Source of the DNA: Diplonema papillatum
Lineage: Eukaryota > Euglenozoa > Diplonemea > Diplonemida > Diplonemidae
Reading direction: 5' to 3'
DNA: 64,000 nucleotides
Assembly (NCBI GenBank): GCA_030068145.1
Contig: JAPJBO010000350.1
Span: 152,908 to 216,907, forward strand
Part shown: positions 25,591-37,500 of the stretch, in pieces
How the letters are laid out: every line of letters starts with the position of its first letter
How positions within the stretch are numbered: the first letter of the stretch is position 1
Program-made: the position numbers and the translations under genes
The notes under the pieces: model-generated
Told to the model about the DNA's origin: nothing
The model's input: only the letters and a program-made list of their open reading frames with translations
Database searches by the model: none

Positions 25591-27126
25591 ATGTTATACG
25601 CCCGCATTGCAGGGACCGGTGCTTCCTGCACTCCGGGCTCCCCCAAACACGTACATTGCGGGCACGATGAAAAATACCCGGGGGGCTCACGAAAACGATC
25701 TTGTACCGGCACAACTTCACAGGAAGTGAAGATCGGTTTTCTTCCCGTCCGCCTATCCACCGAGTGGTTTTTGGGCGGCTTGGCGACTGTGCTACAGCCC
25801 GCAGTTAACCGTTCAGTCGGTCATTACCAAAACGTTTTGACACAGGACTGCTCTGGGCACGGGTGCCCCCACATGAAGTGGCCTCCAGGCTTCAGGACCG
25901 AGGTAGGTTTGCAACCTTATGTTTCAATTTCAAAACGTCGGAGTCCGTGAAACGCAAGGGGTGCAACACTGCAGACCACGGGGTTATACAAGTCACGAAC
26001 CCCACGTGCACAGCATCGTACTTTGCCAGGTCAACACGTCCATTTTTTTGGCATTCCGTCTCATACTTTGCATCCCTTGGTTGCACGATGTTTGGTTCTT
26101 GCCGCGCTTGCGGCGGCTCCGCGTTCTTCTTGCTGGCACATCGCGCACGGTTGGCGAAGAGAGCTGTGTTCCGTTTCTCTCCCCCTGGAACCCCTTCGGA
26201 GCTTCTGGAGGCAGGTATACCTATCGACTTGTCCTGGCTTTTGGACCTACCGCGCGTGTCTTTTCCAAGACGCTTTCCTCAGGTTCCAAGCTGAAGAAGG
26301 TCCGCCTCGGTGTGTACAATGGATGAAAGGACTGAAGCACGAACACACGGGGTATAGTGCTCGGGCGCACAGGATTCCCAAAACTGACAGCCCCTCAGCC
26401 AGGCCCTTTGTTTCGCCTTCCTTACTCGATCCGACGTTCCTGTTTCTTTGCCTCAGCATCCAGCCCGAGCCACAGGGGAATTCATACAGCGCAAACTTGA
26501 TCCGAAAGCACCACCACCTAGGACGCAGACGAGGTACGCTAATTCTTGGGACCTAGAAGAGGCCCGCGTAAGCAGCATGCCGTCGCCGATGACGCAGAAG
26601 TCCTGGCACGAATCAAGGAACACGACAGGGGGACTACGACTCCTGGAACAAGAGGCACGACATAGAAAGAAAGGAGGGTCTGGGTACGACACGAAAGTTA
26701 GCTTCGTAACGGTTCAGGACGGGACGCCAAAATAGAGAACAGCGGCAGTCCCTTCCAGAGCTTCCCGAAGCCACCGCTGGCAACACGCCAAAGCTTTGCC
26801 CAAACACAAATTGGAAAGGTGAAGAGCCGGACTTAAGCTGCGGCGAAATGAGAAAGGAAGTGGGTTTGACCTACCTACACTGCATGTAACACGTTTCTTT
26901 GGTCAGGCCCTCATGGAACAACGGACAAGACAGCAACTGTATCATGTCGATGCCCGTACTCATCAGTGGCGAAACCCAAGAAGCAGGTCTACAAACGGGC
27001 ATAAGAAAACAACAAAACCCATACAGTAAGCGCGCCAACTTTGGCGCGATCATCAATATCAAGAATCAAGAACACAAAAATAGGTAACAGGTCGCAAAAA
27101 GACACAAAAGGAAGCACACCGACGTG
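25591..27126. other. Intergenic region
   Basis: I see no supported gene, repeat or RNA in this stretch. The reading frames are short and lack domain-like composition. Confidence 0.45.
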
Positions 27127-30100
27127 ATGCACTGCGAGGGAGCCCTCGAGGTTGCATACCCGAAGCTTCCCGCGGTAAGCGGGCTGTTCCAGCTCTCGAA
27201 CGAGACGCACCACGCGGCCCCGGTGTGGTTCGGCAGCCGGGGAAAGCGCATTTTTTCGGCGCGAAATGGCCGCTGGTACATCGGCAACGTGGACACCATG
27301 AAGAAGGACTCTGGGTGGGTCCGCTCGCAGCCGCACGGCGGGTCGGATCCAGCGGCGGTGAAGGGGGGGTGGGAGGCGTTTGAGAAGGTGGGGCGGCCGT
27401 GGGAGATGGACAGCGGCATCAACGTGCTGGCCGCGGGCAGTGCGGGGAAGGGGACCCACCCGGGGAAGAAGCAGTACGCTGACGACGAAAGCGCCGCGTC
27501 TTCCTCCCAGTGGACGGAAGGCATGCCGAAGGCAGCGCGCCAGTCGGTTGTCAAGCCGAACCCCCGGCGGCTGAACCACCCGATTTCCTTCCCGTCGGCT
27601 CCCGCCGGCCCCCGCTCCACGCTGGCCCCGGACCACCACCTCGTCTGCCCGGACTCCGATTCCAACTTCCACTCTCCCCTTCCCAGCCCGAACCCGCACC
27701 TGCACAAGCGCGACCCGAGTTATCAGTCGCACCCGCGGAATCCCGCCTCCTTCACACCGTCGCACGTGTCCAGCGCCAAGCGGGCCACCCCAACGCAGTC
27801 TCTCGGGCTGGACAGAACCGCATCGAGGTGTCACTCCGAGTCGCACGCGATGGATGACAACCCGTATTCGGCGCATGCGCGCCCGCCGCCGTCGAGCTGC
27901 CGCTCGGCGGACGACGGCGCCAGTGCGTTCGAGGCGGAGTCGCGGGAGGAAGGAGACCTGCAGGTTGGCTCCTCGTCGTTCTGGGGCGGCGAGCGGGCGT
28001 CGGACTTCAGCGAAAAGGCGTCGAAGGCGAGCCCGGCGCCGGCCGGCAGCTGGAGCGACCACCCCTTCGGCTGCCCGGCCGCCGACAGGGGCGGGTCGGG
28101 TTCGGTCGTTAGGACCGTGTACAGGCAGCAGCCGAGCCTGGCGTCGGTTTCGCCACACCCCCTACCCCCGTCTTGCCCGGTGGGGACGCCGATGCAGCGG
28201 CCTTCGCAGTGCCCGTCGACGGGATCCGCCGACCCTCGCGCGCGATCCCGCCACGACGCGCCGCCCGCATCTTCCTCGCCACAGGGAAAGCAGAGCGGCA
28301 AGCCGGCTGCTGCAAATCTGGCCGCCGCCGCCGCCGGCGGCAGCGCCGCGACGGGTGGACAACAGCAGCAGCAGCAGCAGCAGGGCCCCGTTGTCGGTGC
28401 GGAACGGGGCCGGTGGCCCTCCTCTGAACTCCTGCAACAAGCCGCGGGTGGCACGCTCGGTTCAGACCCGGGTCGGTGGCCGTCCTCCTCCGAAGCCCGG
28501 GGCGCCGCCAAATCCGAGCGGGAAGCAGGTCGCCACAGCTTCGCTGTAGACTCCCCAGCAGACAGCGGCCTGCGGCAGGGCCACGGCGACTGTCTGGGCG
28601 GGCAAGAAGCCGCGGGCGGCATCGGTTCAGACCCGGGTCGGCGGCTCTCCTCCGAACCCTCAGGAGGCGTCGAATCCGAGCGCTGCCTCCGGCAGGGGCC
28701 CGCAGGCTCGCTGCAAGAAGCCGCGGGCGGCGCGCTCGGTTCCGAACGGGGCCGGCGGCCCTCCTGCGAACCCTTGGGCGCCGCCGAATTCGAGCAGGAA
28801 GCCGCTTGCCGCAGCTCCGCTGCGGACAACTGCCTGCGGCAGGGACCCGGGAATTCGCTGCCAGGCCGACAAGAAGCCGCGGGCAGCACGTTCGGCTCAG
28901 ACCGGGGCCGGCGGCCCTCCTCCGAACCCTCCGCCGCCGCCGAATCCGACCGGGATGCCGCTCGCCGCAGCTCCGCTGCGGACGAAGCCGCCGACGAAGC
29001 GCCCGCGTCGCCTTCGGTCTCCGCACCCCCCCCGAAACCCCGGGAAGAGTCGTGGTCCCGTGCCACCGCGTCCGCGCAGCCGGCCCCCGCGTCGCAGGAG
29101 CCGTCCGACGACGGCTGGGCGGTGCCTTACCCGCGGCAGGCGGCGCCGTGGGCGGCCCGGGTGCAGGCGTCGGAGGTCGCGTGCCTGCGGGAGGAGCTCG
29201 ATGCGGAGCGGTGCAGGCGCTGCGCTTCGGAAAGGGCGCTCGAGTCCGAAAAGCGCCGGTTCGAAGACGTCTCCGAGGCTCTCCGCCTCGAGCTCCGCCA
29301 GTCGCGAGACGCGTACCGTTCGGCCTGCTGCCAAGCCATCGCCGCGAAGGAGCGGGAGGACGACACGGCGCTGGTGTGCGAGCGGTTGAAAACGGACCTG
29401 CTCTCCGCCGAAATCGAGTCGAAGCTCGCGACCGCCGCCCGCGAAGACGCCGGGCCGGCCGCGGCGCTGCAGCGCGACCTCGACGAGGCGCGGCGCGCCG
29501 CCGCCGAGTTCGAACGCGAGGTCAACTCCCTCCGGTCGGCCGTCTCCCGCCTCGAATCCGAGAAGGACGCAGCCCGCGCGGCCGCCGCCGGCGCGGGGCA
29601 CCCCCACGCATCCCTCGCCGACGTGGTGGCGAATCTCGCCCAGGCGCTTGAACACGCGAAGGTGGAGGCTGCCGACTGGCAAGTCCAGCTCGCCCGTGAA
29701 ACCGACCGCGTCGCCCAAATGCGTCTCGTCAACGCCGAGCTCGGCCGGCAGCTGGACCGAGCCAGCCACCGGCACGCGTGCCCCCCCCAGCAGCAGCCCC
29801 TTCCGGACACGGCGGGCGTCTTCGCGGGCGACGGCGGCGTGAACTGGAGCGAGCCCCGCGCCGAAGCCACGCCGTCGCCGCCCGCCGACGCCGCCGCGCA
29901 GCGCCGCGCGGCGGCGCTGGCGGACCGGCTGCGGGCCAGCGAAGGCGAGAAGCGGGCGCTGCTGCTCGAGCGGGCGGCGCTGGGCGAAAAAGTGGAGGCC
30001 CTCTCCGCCGAGGCGCTGCGGCGGGAGGCGGCGGCGCCCGACTCCTTCGAAGGCTGGGACCACCCCGCGGCCGAGGTGCGCCGCCTGCGGGACGAGCTCG

Positions 30101-30381
30101 CGGAGAGCGAAAAGCAGCGCGCCGCAGACCGGCGGCTGTTCGAAGAGCAGTTCTGCGGCCTCGGCTTGCAGTTCGAGCAGCTGCGCAAGTCGTACGAGGC
30201 GGCGCTGGACGAGCTCTCGAACCGGCAGCCTCCGCTGCTGTCCCGCCGAGCTTCCGGGCGCATTTCCGCTCCGCCAGTGCCGTCCGTCGACGAGCCGCGG
30301 TCTCCTCTGAAGGAGGCCGTCGTGCCGAGCACAGACATCCACGCACGGCTGCGCGCCTGGGCTGAAAACATTGTTGGCTGA
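27127..30381 (+). CDS. Large low-complexity/coiled-coil protein
   Basis: A single-exon, GC-rich 1084-aa frame from ATG 27127. Residues about 1-100 hold a compact segment (GLFQLSNETHHAAPVWFG ... NGRWYIGN) that looks like a small folded domain. A Ser/Pro-rich linker follows, then a Gln run at about 412-419. Residues about 438-620 are four or five imperfect tandem repeats with cores such as GSDPGRWPSS, GSERGRRPSC and GSDRGRRPSS, each followed by Ala/Glu-rich text. Residues about 680-1030 are a long, highly charged coiled coil. The architecture suggests a structural or cytoskeletal protein. No enzyme motif was found. The many long frames on the other strand and in other phases come from high GC content and are not genes. 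Confidence 0.75.
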   Translation: MHCEGALEVAYPKLPAVSGLFQLSNETHHAAPVWFGSRGKRIFSARNGRWYIGNVDTMKKDSGWVRSQPHGGSDPAAVKGGWEAFEKVGRPWEMDSGINVLAAGSAGKGTHPGKKQYADDESAASSSQWTEGMPKAARQSVVKPNPRRLNHPISFPSAPAGPRSTLAPDHHLVCPDSDSNFHSPLPSPNPHLHKRDPSYQSHPRNPASFTPSHVSSAKRATPTQSLGLDRTASRCHSESHAMDDNPYSAHARPPPSSCRSADDGASAFEAESREEGDLQVGSSSFWGGERASDFSEKASKASPAPAGSWSDHPFGCPAADRGGSGSVVRTVYRQQPSLASVSPHPLPPSCPVGTPMQRPSQCPSTGSADPRARSRHDAPPASSSPQGKQSGKPAAANLAAAAAGGSAATGGQQQQQQQQGPVVGAERGRWPSSELLQQAAGGTLGSDPGRWPSSSEARGAAKSEREAGRHSFAVDSPADSGLRQGHGDCLGGQEAAGGIGSDPGRRLSSEPSGGVESERCLRQGPAGSLQEAAGGALGSERGRRPSCEPLGAAEFEQEAACRSSAADNCLRQGPGNSLPGRQEAAGSTFGSDRGRRPSSEPSAAAESDRDAARRSSAADEAADEAPASPSVSAPPPKPREESWSRATASAQPAPASQEPSDDGWAVPYPRQAAPWAARVQASEVACLREELDAERCRRCASERALESEKRRFEDVSEALRLELRQSRDAYRSACCQAIAAKEREDDTALVCERLKTDLLSAEIESKLATAAREDAGPAAALQRDLDEARRAAAEFEREVNSLRSAVSRLESEKDAARAAAAGAGHPHASLADVVANLAQALEHAKVEAADWQVQLARETDRVAQMRLVNAELGRQLDRASHRHACPPQQQPLPDTAGVFAGDGGVNWSEPRAEATPSPPADAAAQRRAAALADRLRASEGEKRALLLERAALGEKVEALSAEALRREAAAPDSFEGWDHPAAEVRRLRDELAESEKQRAADRRLFEEQFCGLGLQFEQLRKSYEAALDELSNRQPPLLSRRASGRISAPPVPSVDEPRSPLKEAVVPSTDIHARLRAWAENIVG

Positions 30382-32536
30382 GTGCGGCCGGAGGCCAGTA
30401 CCCTTTGCTCTCAGTTCATCGACCCTCAGCGTCTTCGCCGTTTCCGCTCACGTGAGCTTTTCAGAAAAAGAAGCGGTACGAAAAACAGTCCAACAAAGAC
30501 AGTTGCTGGATGAACAGTTCGAGCAGCTGTGCAAGTCGTACGACCGTCTGAATGCTCCCCCGGCGAAGAAGAAGACGAGCTGCGTCAGACACAAAAAAGG
30601 AGCCTGCCACAAGGAGCAGAGCACCCTTGATTGGGCTAGTCTGGCACGCTGCGTCGTCGGTGGAAAGATAAACCTCTCTGTCTAGAGAAAAGGAAGGGTT
30701 CACCGAGTTTCGGACACTCAGCGGTGGTTGGTGGTTCCTCCTAGCCTAGGCCAGTGATGGGTGCGCATGCCGCGCGGCCGTGCGCCCTTTTCTTCAAAAT
30801 CGGTGCGCACGCGTGCGCACCGTTTGACTACACTGCGCCGTGCGGCCGTGCGCACTTTTCTTGAAAAAAAAATCGACGCGCACGCGCCGTGCGGCCGTGC
30901 GCACCCATCACTGGCCTAGGCTAGGTAGGGTCTCCACCGTTCGGAGTTGCATGGGTGGGCTAGTGCTGTCGGCAGGATAAGAAGGTAATCCCCTTATGGC
31001 TTGAACTCGTCTGGTCAACCGGGCGGAATGTCCCAATCAAACGGGGGTTCGTTGATAGTTCAGGCAAAAGCCGCGCTCGCGCCATGTCCACTCGAGCGGT
31101 ATAATCCCGACGCTTCTTCTCGATCGCATCGACGGACGCTTGGCCAACAGACGAAATGGCATCTCTTTCGAGTGTGTGGTTGTCCTGGTACCCCTTCCTC
31201 TGCCTACCCCCCCTCTGCCGCCACTCCCATCCCCACCCCTTCATTGAAGTAGAAACCGCTTTCTGTTACCTTTACATGTTTCTTTTTGTAGAGAGCGACG
31301 AGCGTTGAGTTCGGTCAGGAAACCAAGAGGGAAAGGCAAAGCAAAACCTTGCATCTCGGTACGGTGACGAAAGATGTTTGTCATGATTACAAAGTGTCAG
31401 GCGGAGGCATACTGCAATCGCATACACGCGCGCACCAAAAGCGAAAAGCGAAAAAGCGAGACCAGAGACCAAGCAATTCCCTCAACGGTTGAGTACCAAC
31501 CAAGAAAGGCAAATCCACATCGCACATTGAGTTTGTGCTGCCTACGATTGCGAGAGTCAGAAAACTCGTTGCCTTCGTGGATAGTCATTGCCATGCCAAT
31601 GCGTACCACACTCAGTCTCAAAGAGCTGCGACTCAAGTATTCCTGTTACCTTACCTCGTATCCTTCCCTCCCCCTAGACCCACATAGAATGCATAGAGAG
31701 CGCACACGTGGTACACTACCTTCGACTTTGTGAACGCAAGCCCGACTCCGCTTTTTTTGTTGTTGTTTCCCCCATTCTTGTTAGGCATGCAGCCAATGTG
31801 AGCACCTTGTCGTACCCGCGGGGTGGAAAGAGTGAACTTATTGTCAACCCAAGCAAAACAAGGCTAGACTTTCGTGCGACCAGCAAACAATCAACCCCAG
31901 ACCTTCTCTCCTCTGCGGGTACGACTCAAACTTTTTCGCCTCACCATTGCCCCTGCTTGCTCAGATGTACTTTCGCAAATGTCACCCCATGCTTCGCGTG
32001 GGAAAGTGTTCTTGTTTTTACGACGTGGAAAAAGGACGAAACGACTTCCTCCTCTTTTTCTCGCTTTCAGGCACACTACAAGGGCAGAGCTCACGAATTG
32101 AAGCATGCAGCGCGCGGTGTCAGGCATTTCTTCCCCCCGCGGTAGATTGCTTGCCTACTATTCAAAGTTCGAAGCGGCACAGCAAACAATCTCAAGAGGC
32201 GGTAGAACCTTCGCTCCCCAGGATATCCAAAGGGGAAGGAAGCACGAGCTCGGGGGAAGTAGTGAGGCAACCGAGTTCGGACAGATCCCTGCACTTGGCT
32301 TGTCTATCTCTCCAGGTCTCTGTCGGAACGTCGGCGCGATGGTGATGACTGCATACACAGGTGGGAGTGAAGTAGCCCCCCTGGGACTGCCGAGGCGTGA
32401 ATACCTCCACCCACCTGAATTGTTTAGATCTCTCTCTCGCACAATGTTCACACTTCTGCCTAGGGATAAAGGAAGAGGGCGAGGCGGGAGCAGCGATCAA
32501 GGGGGGTGGAATCAGACTCCTTTCGTCTTCTGGCCC
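30382..32536. other. Intergenic region with a hAT-type MITE
   Basis: Positions about 30460-30560 resemble the 3' end of the preceding gene (see findings). A MITE lies at 30752-30913. Otherwise nothing is supported. Confidence 0.5.
30752..30913. mobile_element. hAT-type MITE, 162 bp, with 8-bp target duplication
   Basis: Termini CAGTGATGGGTGCGCA and its exact inverse are 16 bp long. They are flanked by GCCTAGGC at 30744-30751 and 30914-30921, an 8-bp target-site duplication. CAGTG ends with 8-bp duplications are typical of hAT transposons. The interior is a string of GTGCGGCCGTGCGCAC-like palindromes, so the transcript or single strand would fold strongly. It encodes nothing and must have been mobilised in trans. 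Confidence 0.88.
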
Positions 32537-32827
32537 ATGCCTTTCAGCTTCTGCGAGCGGTGCGGAAGAACTTGGGTGACGAAATCGTCCGGAGACGAAA
32601 GGTGCTCGAGCTGCGACGTGGTCGAGTCGTGGCGGCGGCGGTACAACGAAGCGATGGCGCCGCCCGTGGGGTATGAGAGGCCGCGCTTCATCCGGGCGCC
32701 CCCTTCGCCCGCATCGTGCCTCCACGGACGCGGTGCCGGCCCCCGGCTGGCGCCGGCGAAGGTCGGCGGCCCGCAGCTGCGGGAGCAAGCGGCCGCGTCG
32801 GGCCAACGGCGGCAGTCGTGTCCGTGA
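32537..32827 (+). CDS. Possible small zinc-ribbon protein or exon
   Basis: A 96-aa frame from ATG 32537. It has an N-terminal C-x2-C-x13-C-x2-C motif (FCERCGRTW ... CSSCDVVESW) followed by an Arg/Pro/Ala-rich tail. The switch to GC-rich, Arg/Ala-rich coding at about 32550 resembles the real exons nearby. A TTTCAG acceptor-like site lies just after the ATG and a GTGAGC donor-like site is near the stop, so this may be one exon of a longer gene. No family assigned. Confidence 0.35.
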   Translation: MPFSFCERCGRTWVTKSSGDERCSSCDVVESWRRRYNEAMAPPVGYERPRFIRAPPSPASCLHGRGAGPRLAPAKVGGPQLREQAAASGQRRQSCP

Positions 32828-34538
32828 GCAAGAGATCGTCGTAGGACACTTTGCCAACGCAGTTGCCGACGGTCGACCTGGTTACCCCCTATCGGGAGGG
32901 CAGATTTTGCTCCCTGACCGAGCCATCTGCCCAAGCCGTGCAGTCGGGTGCTGGCAACTCTCGCGGTGGCATTTTTCCACAATGCTTTTCTGCTCGGCCG
33001 GGGTCTTGCCCTCAGGTAACGAGAAGTGATTTGCAACTGGTCGCGGGCGCCGTCCGGCTCTTTCGCTAATCGACACCGCCAAAGCGCAAAAAGGTCGCCA
33101 ACACAGACGGTCGCACCGCTATTGTGGGGGTCGTCAGGCTGACGACGACGACAGTCGTGTTCTCTTGTGACCAGGCCACGAATGTCGTTCAGTCCGCCTG
33201 TGTCCGTTTCTGGGCTTCCCCTGTGAAACGACACGCCGCTGCGTTCCCACGATTTGTACTTTGCACGACGTGCAGGTTGGTGCTTCTGCACCGGGTCAGC
33301 TGAGGATTAGACCCCAGTTGGACGTCACTCATCACGTGCTTTGTCCGGCCCACATCAAATTATTGGCTTAAACACGCTGCCTACGTCTTTTCAGTCGTCA
33401 GGATGCTTTGTAGTTGGACGACAGGGCAGTGCAGCGGTGCTGGTGCAGCTCAAAACGCTTTGCACTAACTTAGACTGCAAGCAAAGATAACACGCAGTCG
33501 ATTCAGTCAAGGAAGTCAGAAATTGATTGTTTCAAACTTTGACCGCATTGGCTGCCTTCATCAGCTTTGTAAAAAGGCATGTTTCAGGCGAATCATGCAG
33601 CAAAGCAAAACAAATGGAAGCAAATGAGAAATGAGCTGGTCCACGACCTCCAAACGCACCGTCGTTGGGGGTTGTCAGCTTCTTTGCATGGCACACCGGG
33701 GCCTCCCAGCCGTGGCATCGCTCCCAAGAACCTGTTTCTGGGACGCATCTGGGCCCCAGTTCGGTCCAAGGACATTTTGAGCTGAAGAAGTGCAAAGGGG
33801 GGGACACTGACCCACACGGTGAGATCCTGCCTCAGAAGCTGGAGTTAAAGAGGGTGTGCCCGAGTCACACCCGAACAACGGGTGTGCCACACCTAAAAAC
33901 GCATGTAAATCCACCCGCTTTTTAACCCCTGCTTCAACTCCAGCTTCTGAGGCTGGACTTCACCGTGCATATGATGTGATCCCCCGCACTTTGTTGCCCC
34001 CCCCCCCCCCCCCCCCCCCCGAAGCTCGCATGTAGATTTTGTGCTCGAGCCTTGTATACTCTTCTGCTTCTGCGTAAGTAGAATCGTTGTTCCCTTTGCC
34101 GCATCACTCCCTTTCAGAGATTCTACTCGCAGGAAGGCTGCGCGACTCCAATCCCATAACACTGCAGAGACTGTGTCTCAGGATGTGATGCCTCAATAGT
34201 CTGTGACAATCACCTAATTGACCAGTCTTGTGTGAAAAATTGCACTTCTAATTCTAAGACGTGGTTGATTGGCATGCAACCGGGTGCTTGAATGGTACCT
34301 TCACTGCTGAACGTCCGCAGCGGAATATCTACGCGTTATATCAAACGAAAGCAACAACGCGCCCAGCCTGAATGCGCGTTCCAAGACAAAGTGTGCAAGC
34401 GTATGCGCTTGCGTGTGCAAATTCGTTTGTGCTCACTGCTCCGAAACCTAATCCAGGCCATCTTCTCTCGCCCCCTCCCCCCACCTTTCCCCTGCTGGTG
34501 ACCTCCCCGAGTGAGGCGGCACGAGAGGAGCAGAAACC
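32828..34538. other. Intergenic region before the helicase gene
   Basis: Contains a complete foldback MITE (33815-33967) followed by a poly-C tract at about 33997-34020. No gene supported. Confidence 0.5.
33815..33967. mobile_element. Foldback MITE, CACGGTGA family, most complete copy
   Basis: The left arm starts CACGGTGAGATCCTGCCTCA and the right arm is its approximate inverse, ending GGCTGGACTTCACCGTG. The arms contain AAGCTGGAGTTAAAG and its inverse. Two bases (CA) are repeated on both sides. Fragments occur at about 1145-1240, 1915-1977, 43100-43203, 45784-45897 and 52705-52830. Confidence 0.85.
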
Positions 34539-37500
34539 ATGCAAAACAATGTACGCTCGAACACGAGCGTGCAGCGTGTTATGAAGGCACCGGAGCCGGT
34601 CGAAAAGACGGCCGACGACGCTGTGCTGACGGAGGTATGGGAAACGATGCGCCCGCGCCTCGCAGAGTGCTTGAAGAGCGTCCTGCGGAGCACGCTGTTC
34701 TTCACGCACGCCACCAACATCCAGAAGCTGACGATCCCCGTGTTCTGCAGGCACGGGACGTCGGTGCTGGTAGAGGCGTCGACGGGCAGCGGGAAGACGC
34801 TGGCCTTCCTCCTGCCCATCCTCCAACGGCTGCTCAAAACGAACGAAGCTTCGATCGCGGCGTCCGGGCTCCCGGTTCTGACGAAGGAGATCTCCGCGGT
34901 GATCCTGTCGCCGAACCGGACGCTGTCGCGGCAGACGTTCACGATCTGCAGGATCCTGGTCAACGGGTGCGAGCACAACATCCGCGCCATTATCTGGGGC
35001 GACGCGAAGCTATCGCCGGAGAAGGAGCTCGCCTCGTACGACAAGGTCCCCAGGGGCGGCGGCACGGTCCTGGTCACGACGCCGGAGGCGCTGAGCGGGA
35101 TGCTGCGGTGGTGCGAGAAGACGAAGTGCCGCAACGCGCCGCGGTTCGCGAAGAACCTGACGGTCATCATCGACGAGGCGGACGTCATCCTCGACCAGCA
35201 GCGCCGGACCCTCAGCAACGGCCTCGACTACGTCGCGCGAAGCCAACGCTCCGCAATTTGGAACCGCACAGAAGAGCCCACCTCGGAATCTGCCGAGAAA
35301 TCGAAAATCCTTTTCGGTCTCTTCGGCGCGACGGTGCGATCGTCTGCGGCGGTCGACGTGTTCTTACACGAGCGGGGTCTGAAAGCTGCGGCGGTGCCGG
35401 CTGCGATCAAGGAGAGCTCGATTGCAACCCTCGACGAGGGGTTGGACGAATTGGCGGAGGAAGGCGTCGTGCCGCCGAAGGACTGCGCGGCCCCTGAAGG
35501 GGACGGCCCGTCGACGGAGCACGACGGGCTGGTGTACTCGATCATCGACGAAGAAAGCACCCTCATCAACCTCCAGAACTGCCACATGTTCGTGCCGGCC
35601 CGGCAGTCGCTGTCGCTTTTGGTCCACCTGCTGAACAAGCATCCCAAAAAAAAGCACTTCGTGTTCTTCAACAACTCGGAGACCCTCGAATACGTGCAAG
35701 AGCTCCTCGAGCTCATCTCTCAAGAGGACCGGCGCGGCGTGCTCTGGAAGCTCACGCCCTACGGCCTCCACCAAGGCATCCCTGAGGCCACCCGCAGCAA
35801 ACGGTTTCAAGCCTTCCTCCAAGACGAAGCCGGGGTCCTTCTTAGTACAGACGTCTGCGCCTTTGGTATCGACGTGCGCGAAGTCGACTACGTATTGCAT
35901 TTTCAGCCGCCAGCGGACACGCGGGTGTATATTCATCGAATAGGGAGAACAGGCCGTATGGGATGCGTTGGGACGTCGGTGCTGTTGCTGCCGTTGGAGC
36001 GCCGCGAGGCGTTGAAACCGTTCTTGAACACTTTGTCGACCGCCTTCGCTTCCGAAGAGCGCCGGTGCGCGATGAACGTCTTCGACGCGACCGGCATCGT
36101 GTCCAACCTCCTCGCGAGCGAGCCCCACCTGAGGGAGTTGGCCATCCGCGCCGCCCGGTCGACCATGAAAACGTTGAAGGGCGAGGCCCTCGCCGCCTCT
36201 CTGTGCAGTCTCGGCCTCAACGAAGTATGCGATTCATTCCTACTAACCGTCAGAGTCAACCTAGGTGCTGAAAAACGATGCAAAGCTACCCGCCAGCCGA
36301 GGGGACATTGCGTGCAGAGTGCCGCAGCGTTAAGAACCCTACAAAGACGATTCGATGACACGTATCTCGCTCTCCTACAGCAGCAGATTCCCGACGCCCC
36401 TCCAAGTTTCTTTGGTGTGAAGGGTGTCAGGCCAGAGCAGGCCCTGCTAATGGCACACAGTACCTCTCCAACCTGTTCGCAGAGGCCGGAATTGCAGCTA
36501 GATAGCAACCAAGCCTGTCTAGCATGTCTCTGCTTGTGGTGACGTCGTGCCTGATCAGGCATCTTTGGCCCCAGTCCTACCTTGTAAATCGGGAGTATTG
36601 TTCTGATGGGGTTGGTCCACCAGTTTGTCAGGTTGTTGGTCTGGGATGCTGGCGTCAACAATGGTCTTGTGGGAAGTATCTTTTTTGGGACCAGTTTGCC
36701 TCTGTTTGCCTGACCCCCCTAAGGTTCTGCACACGGCCGAACAAAAACACTTCTACGACAATCGTCACCCCGACACTTTAAAACCCCGAATCTCGAAGCG
36801 TTTGTTTGTGCGCACTTCCTTCAAACCTGTGTTGTTCATCTAACGGGAGTGAGGATGATCTGTTTTGTTCTTGACAAATCGCATTTGTCAGACACAAAAA
36901 GACAGGCGCTTCGTTTTGTTTGTGCGTGGCCGGTGATTGTTTTCCCACTTGTATTTACCTTGTGGCATCTTCAGGTAAGGAATTCTGATCAACCACCAAA
37001 ACACGCCTGCCTACGTCTTTTCAGCCTGCACAATACATTGAAGGGCAACCCGCAAGATTGTTAGCACTAAAACAACTCCCAGGACTTCGCGATGCAAGCC
37101 ATGCATCTGGCCGACGAGCAAGCAGCAACCTCCGATGCGCTCGCGAAGGCGGCAGCGCAGTTAGTCCCCGCCGCAACGAAAGTTGAGGACACGCAGGCAG
37201 CAGGCGCGCCACTGGCGGCGGCAGCAGCCGCGGGAGGAAAGCGGAAGAAAAGGGCCCACGCTGCGGCTGAGGCCGGCTCGGCTGCCGATGCCACCGCAGT
37301 GCAGGACAAGAAGAACAAGTCGGGCGAAGTCGACAAAACTGCATCGGCGACGGGGGAAGCCGGCGCCGCCCCCAACGGAAAGCGGAAGAAGCAGCCCTCC
37401 TCCGCATCGTCTCCGGCTGGATCGTCCGCGACGCAGACGACATCCTCCGCAGGTCAAAACAAGGCCATCCCCGCCAAAACAGCATCCGCGGCAAGCGAAG

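Noticed and set aside
25863-26556. Overlapping frames suggesting a gene downstream of the membrane protein
   Set aside because: Three frames overlap with no motif and no plausible exon structure.
27831-30371. Long minus-strand frames of 205-481 aa and other-phase plus-strand frames
   Set aside because: They overlap the 1084-aa gene and are Arg/Ala/Pro-rich GC shadows.
36225-36542. C-terminal extension of the helicase frame
   Set aside because: It is read-through of an intron. The in-phase join to 37083 gives a coherent protein.
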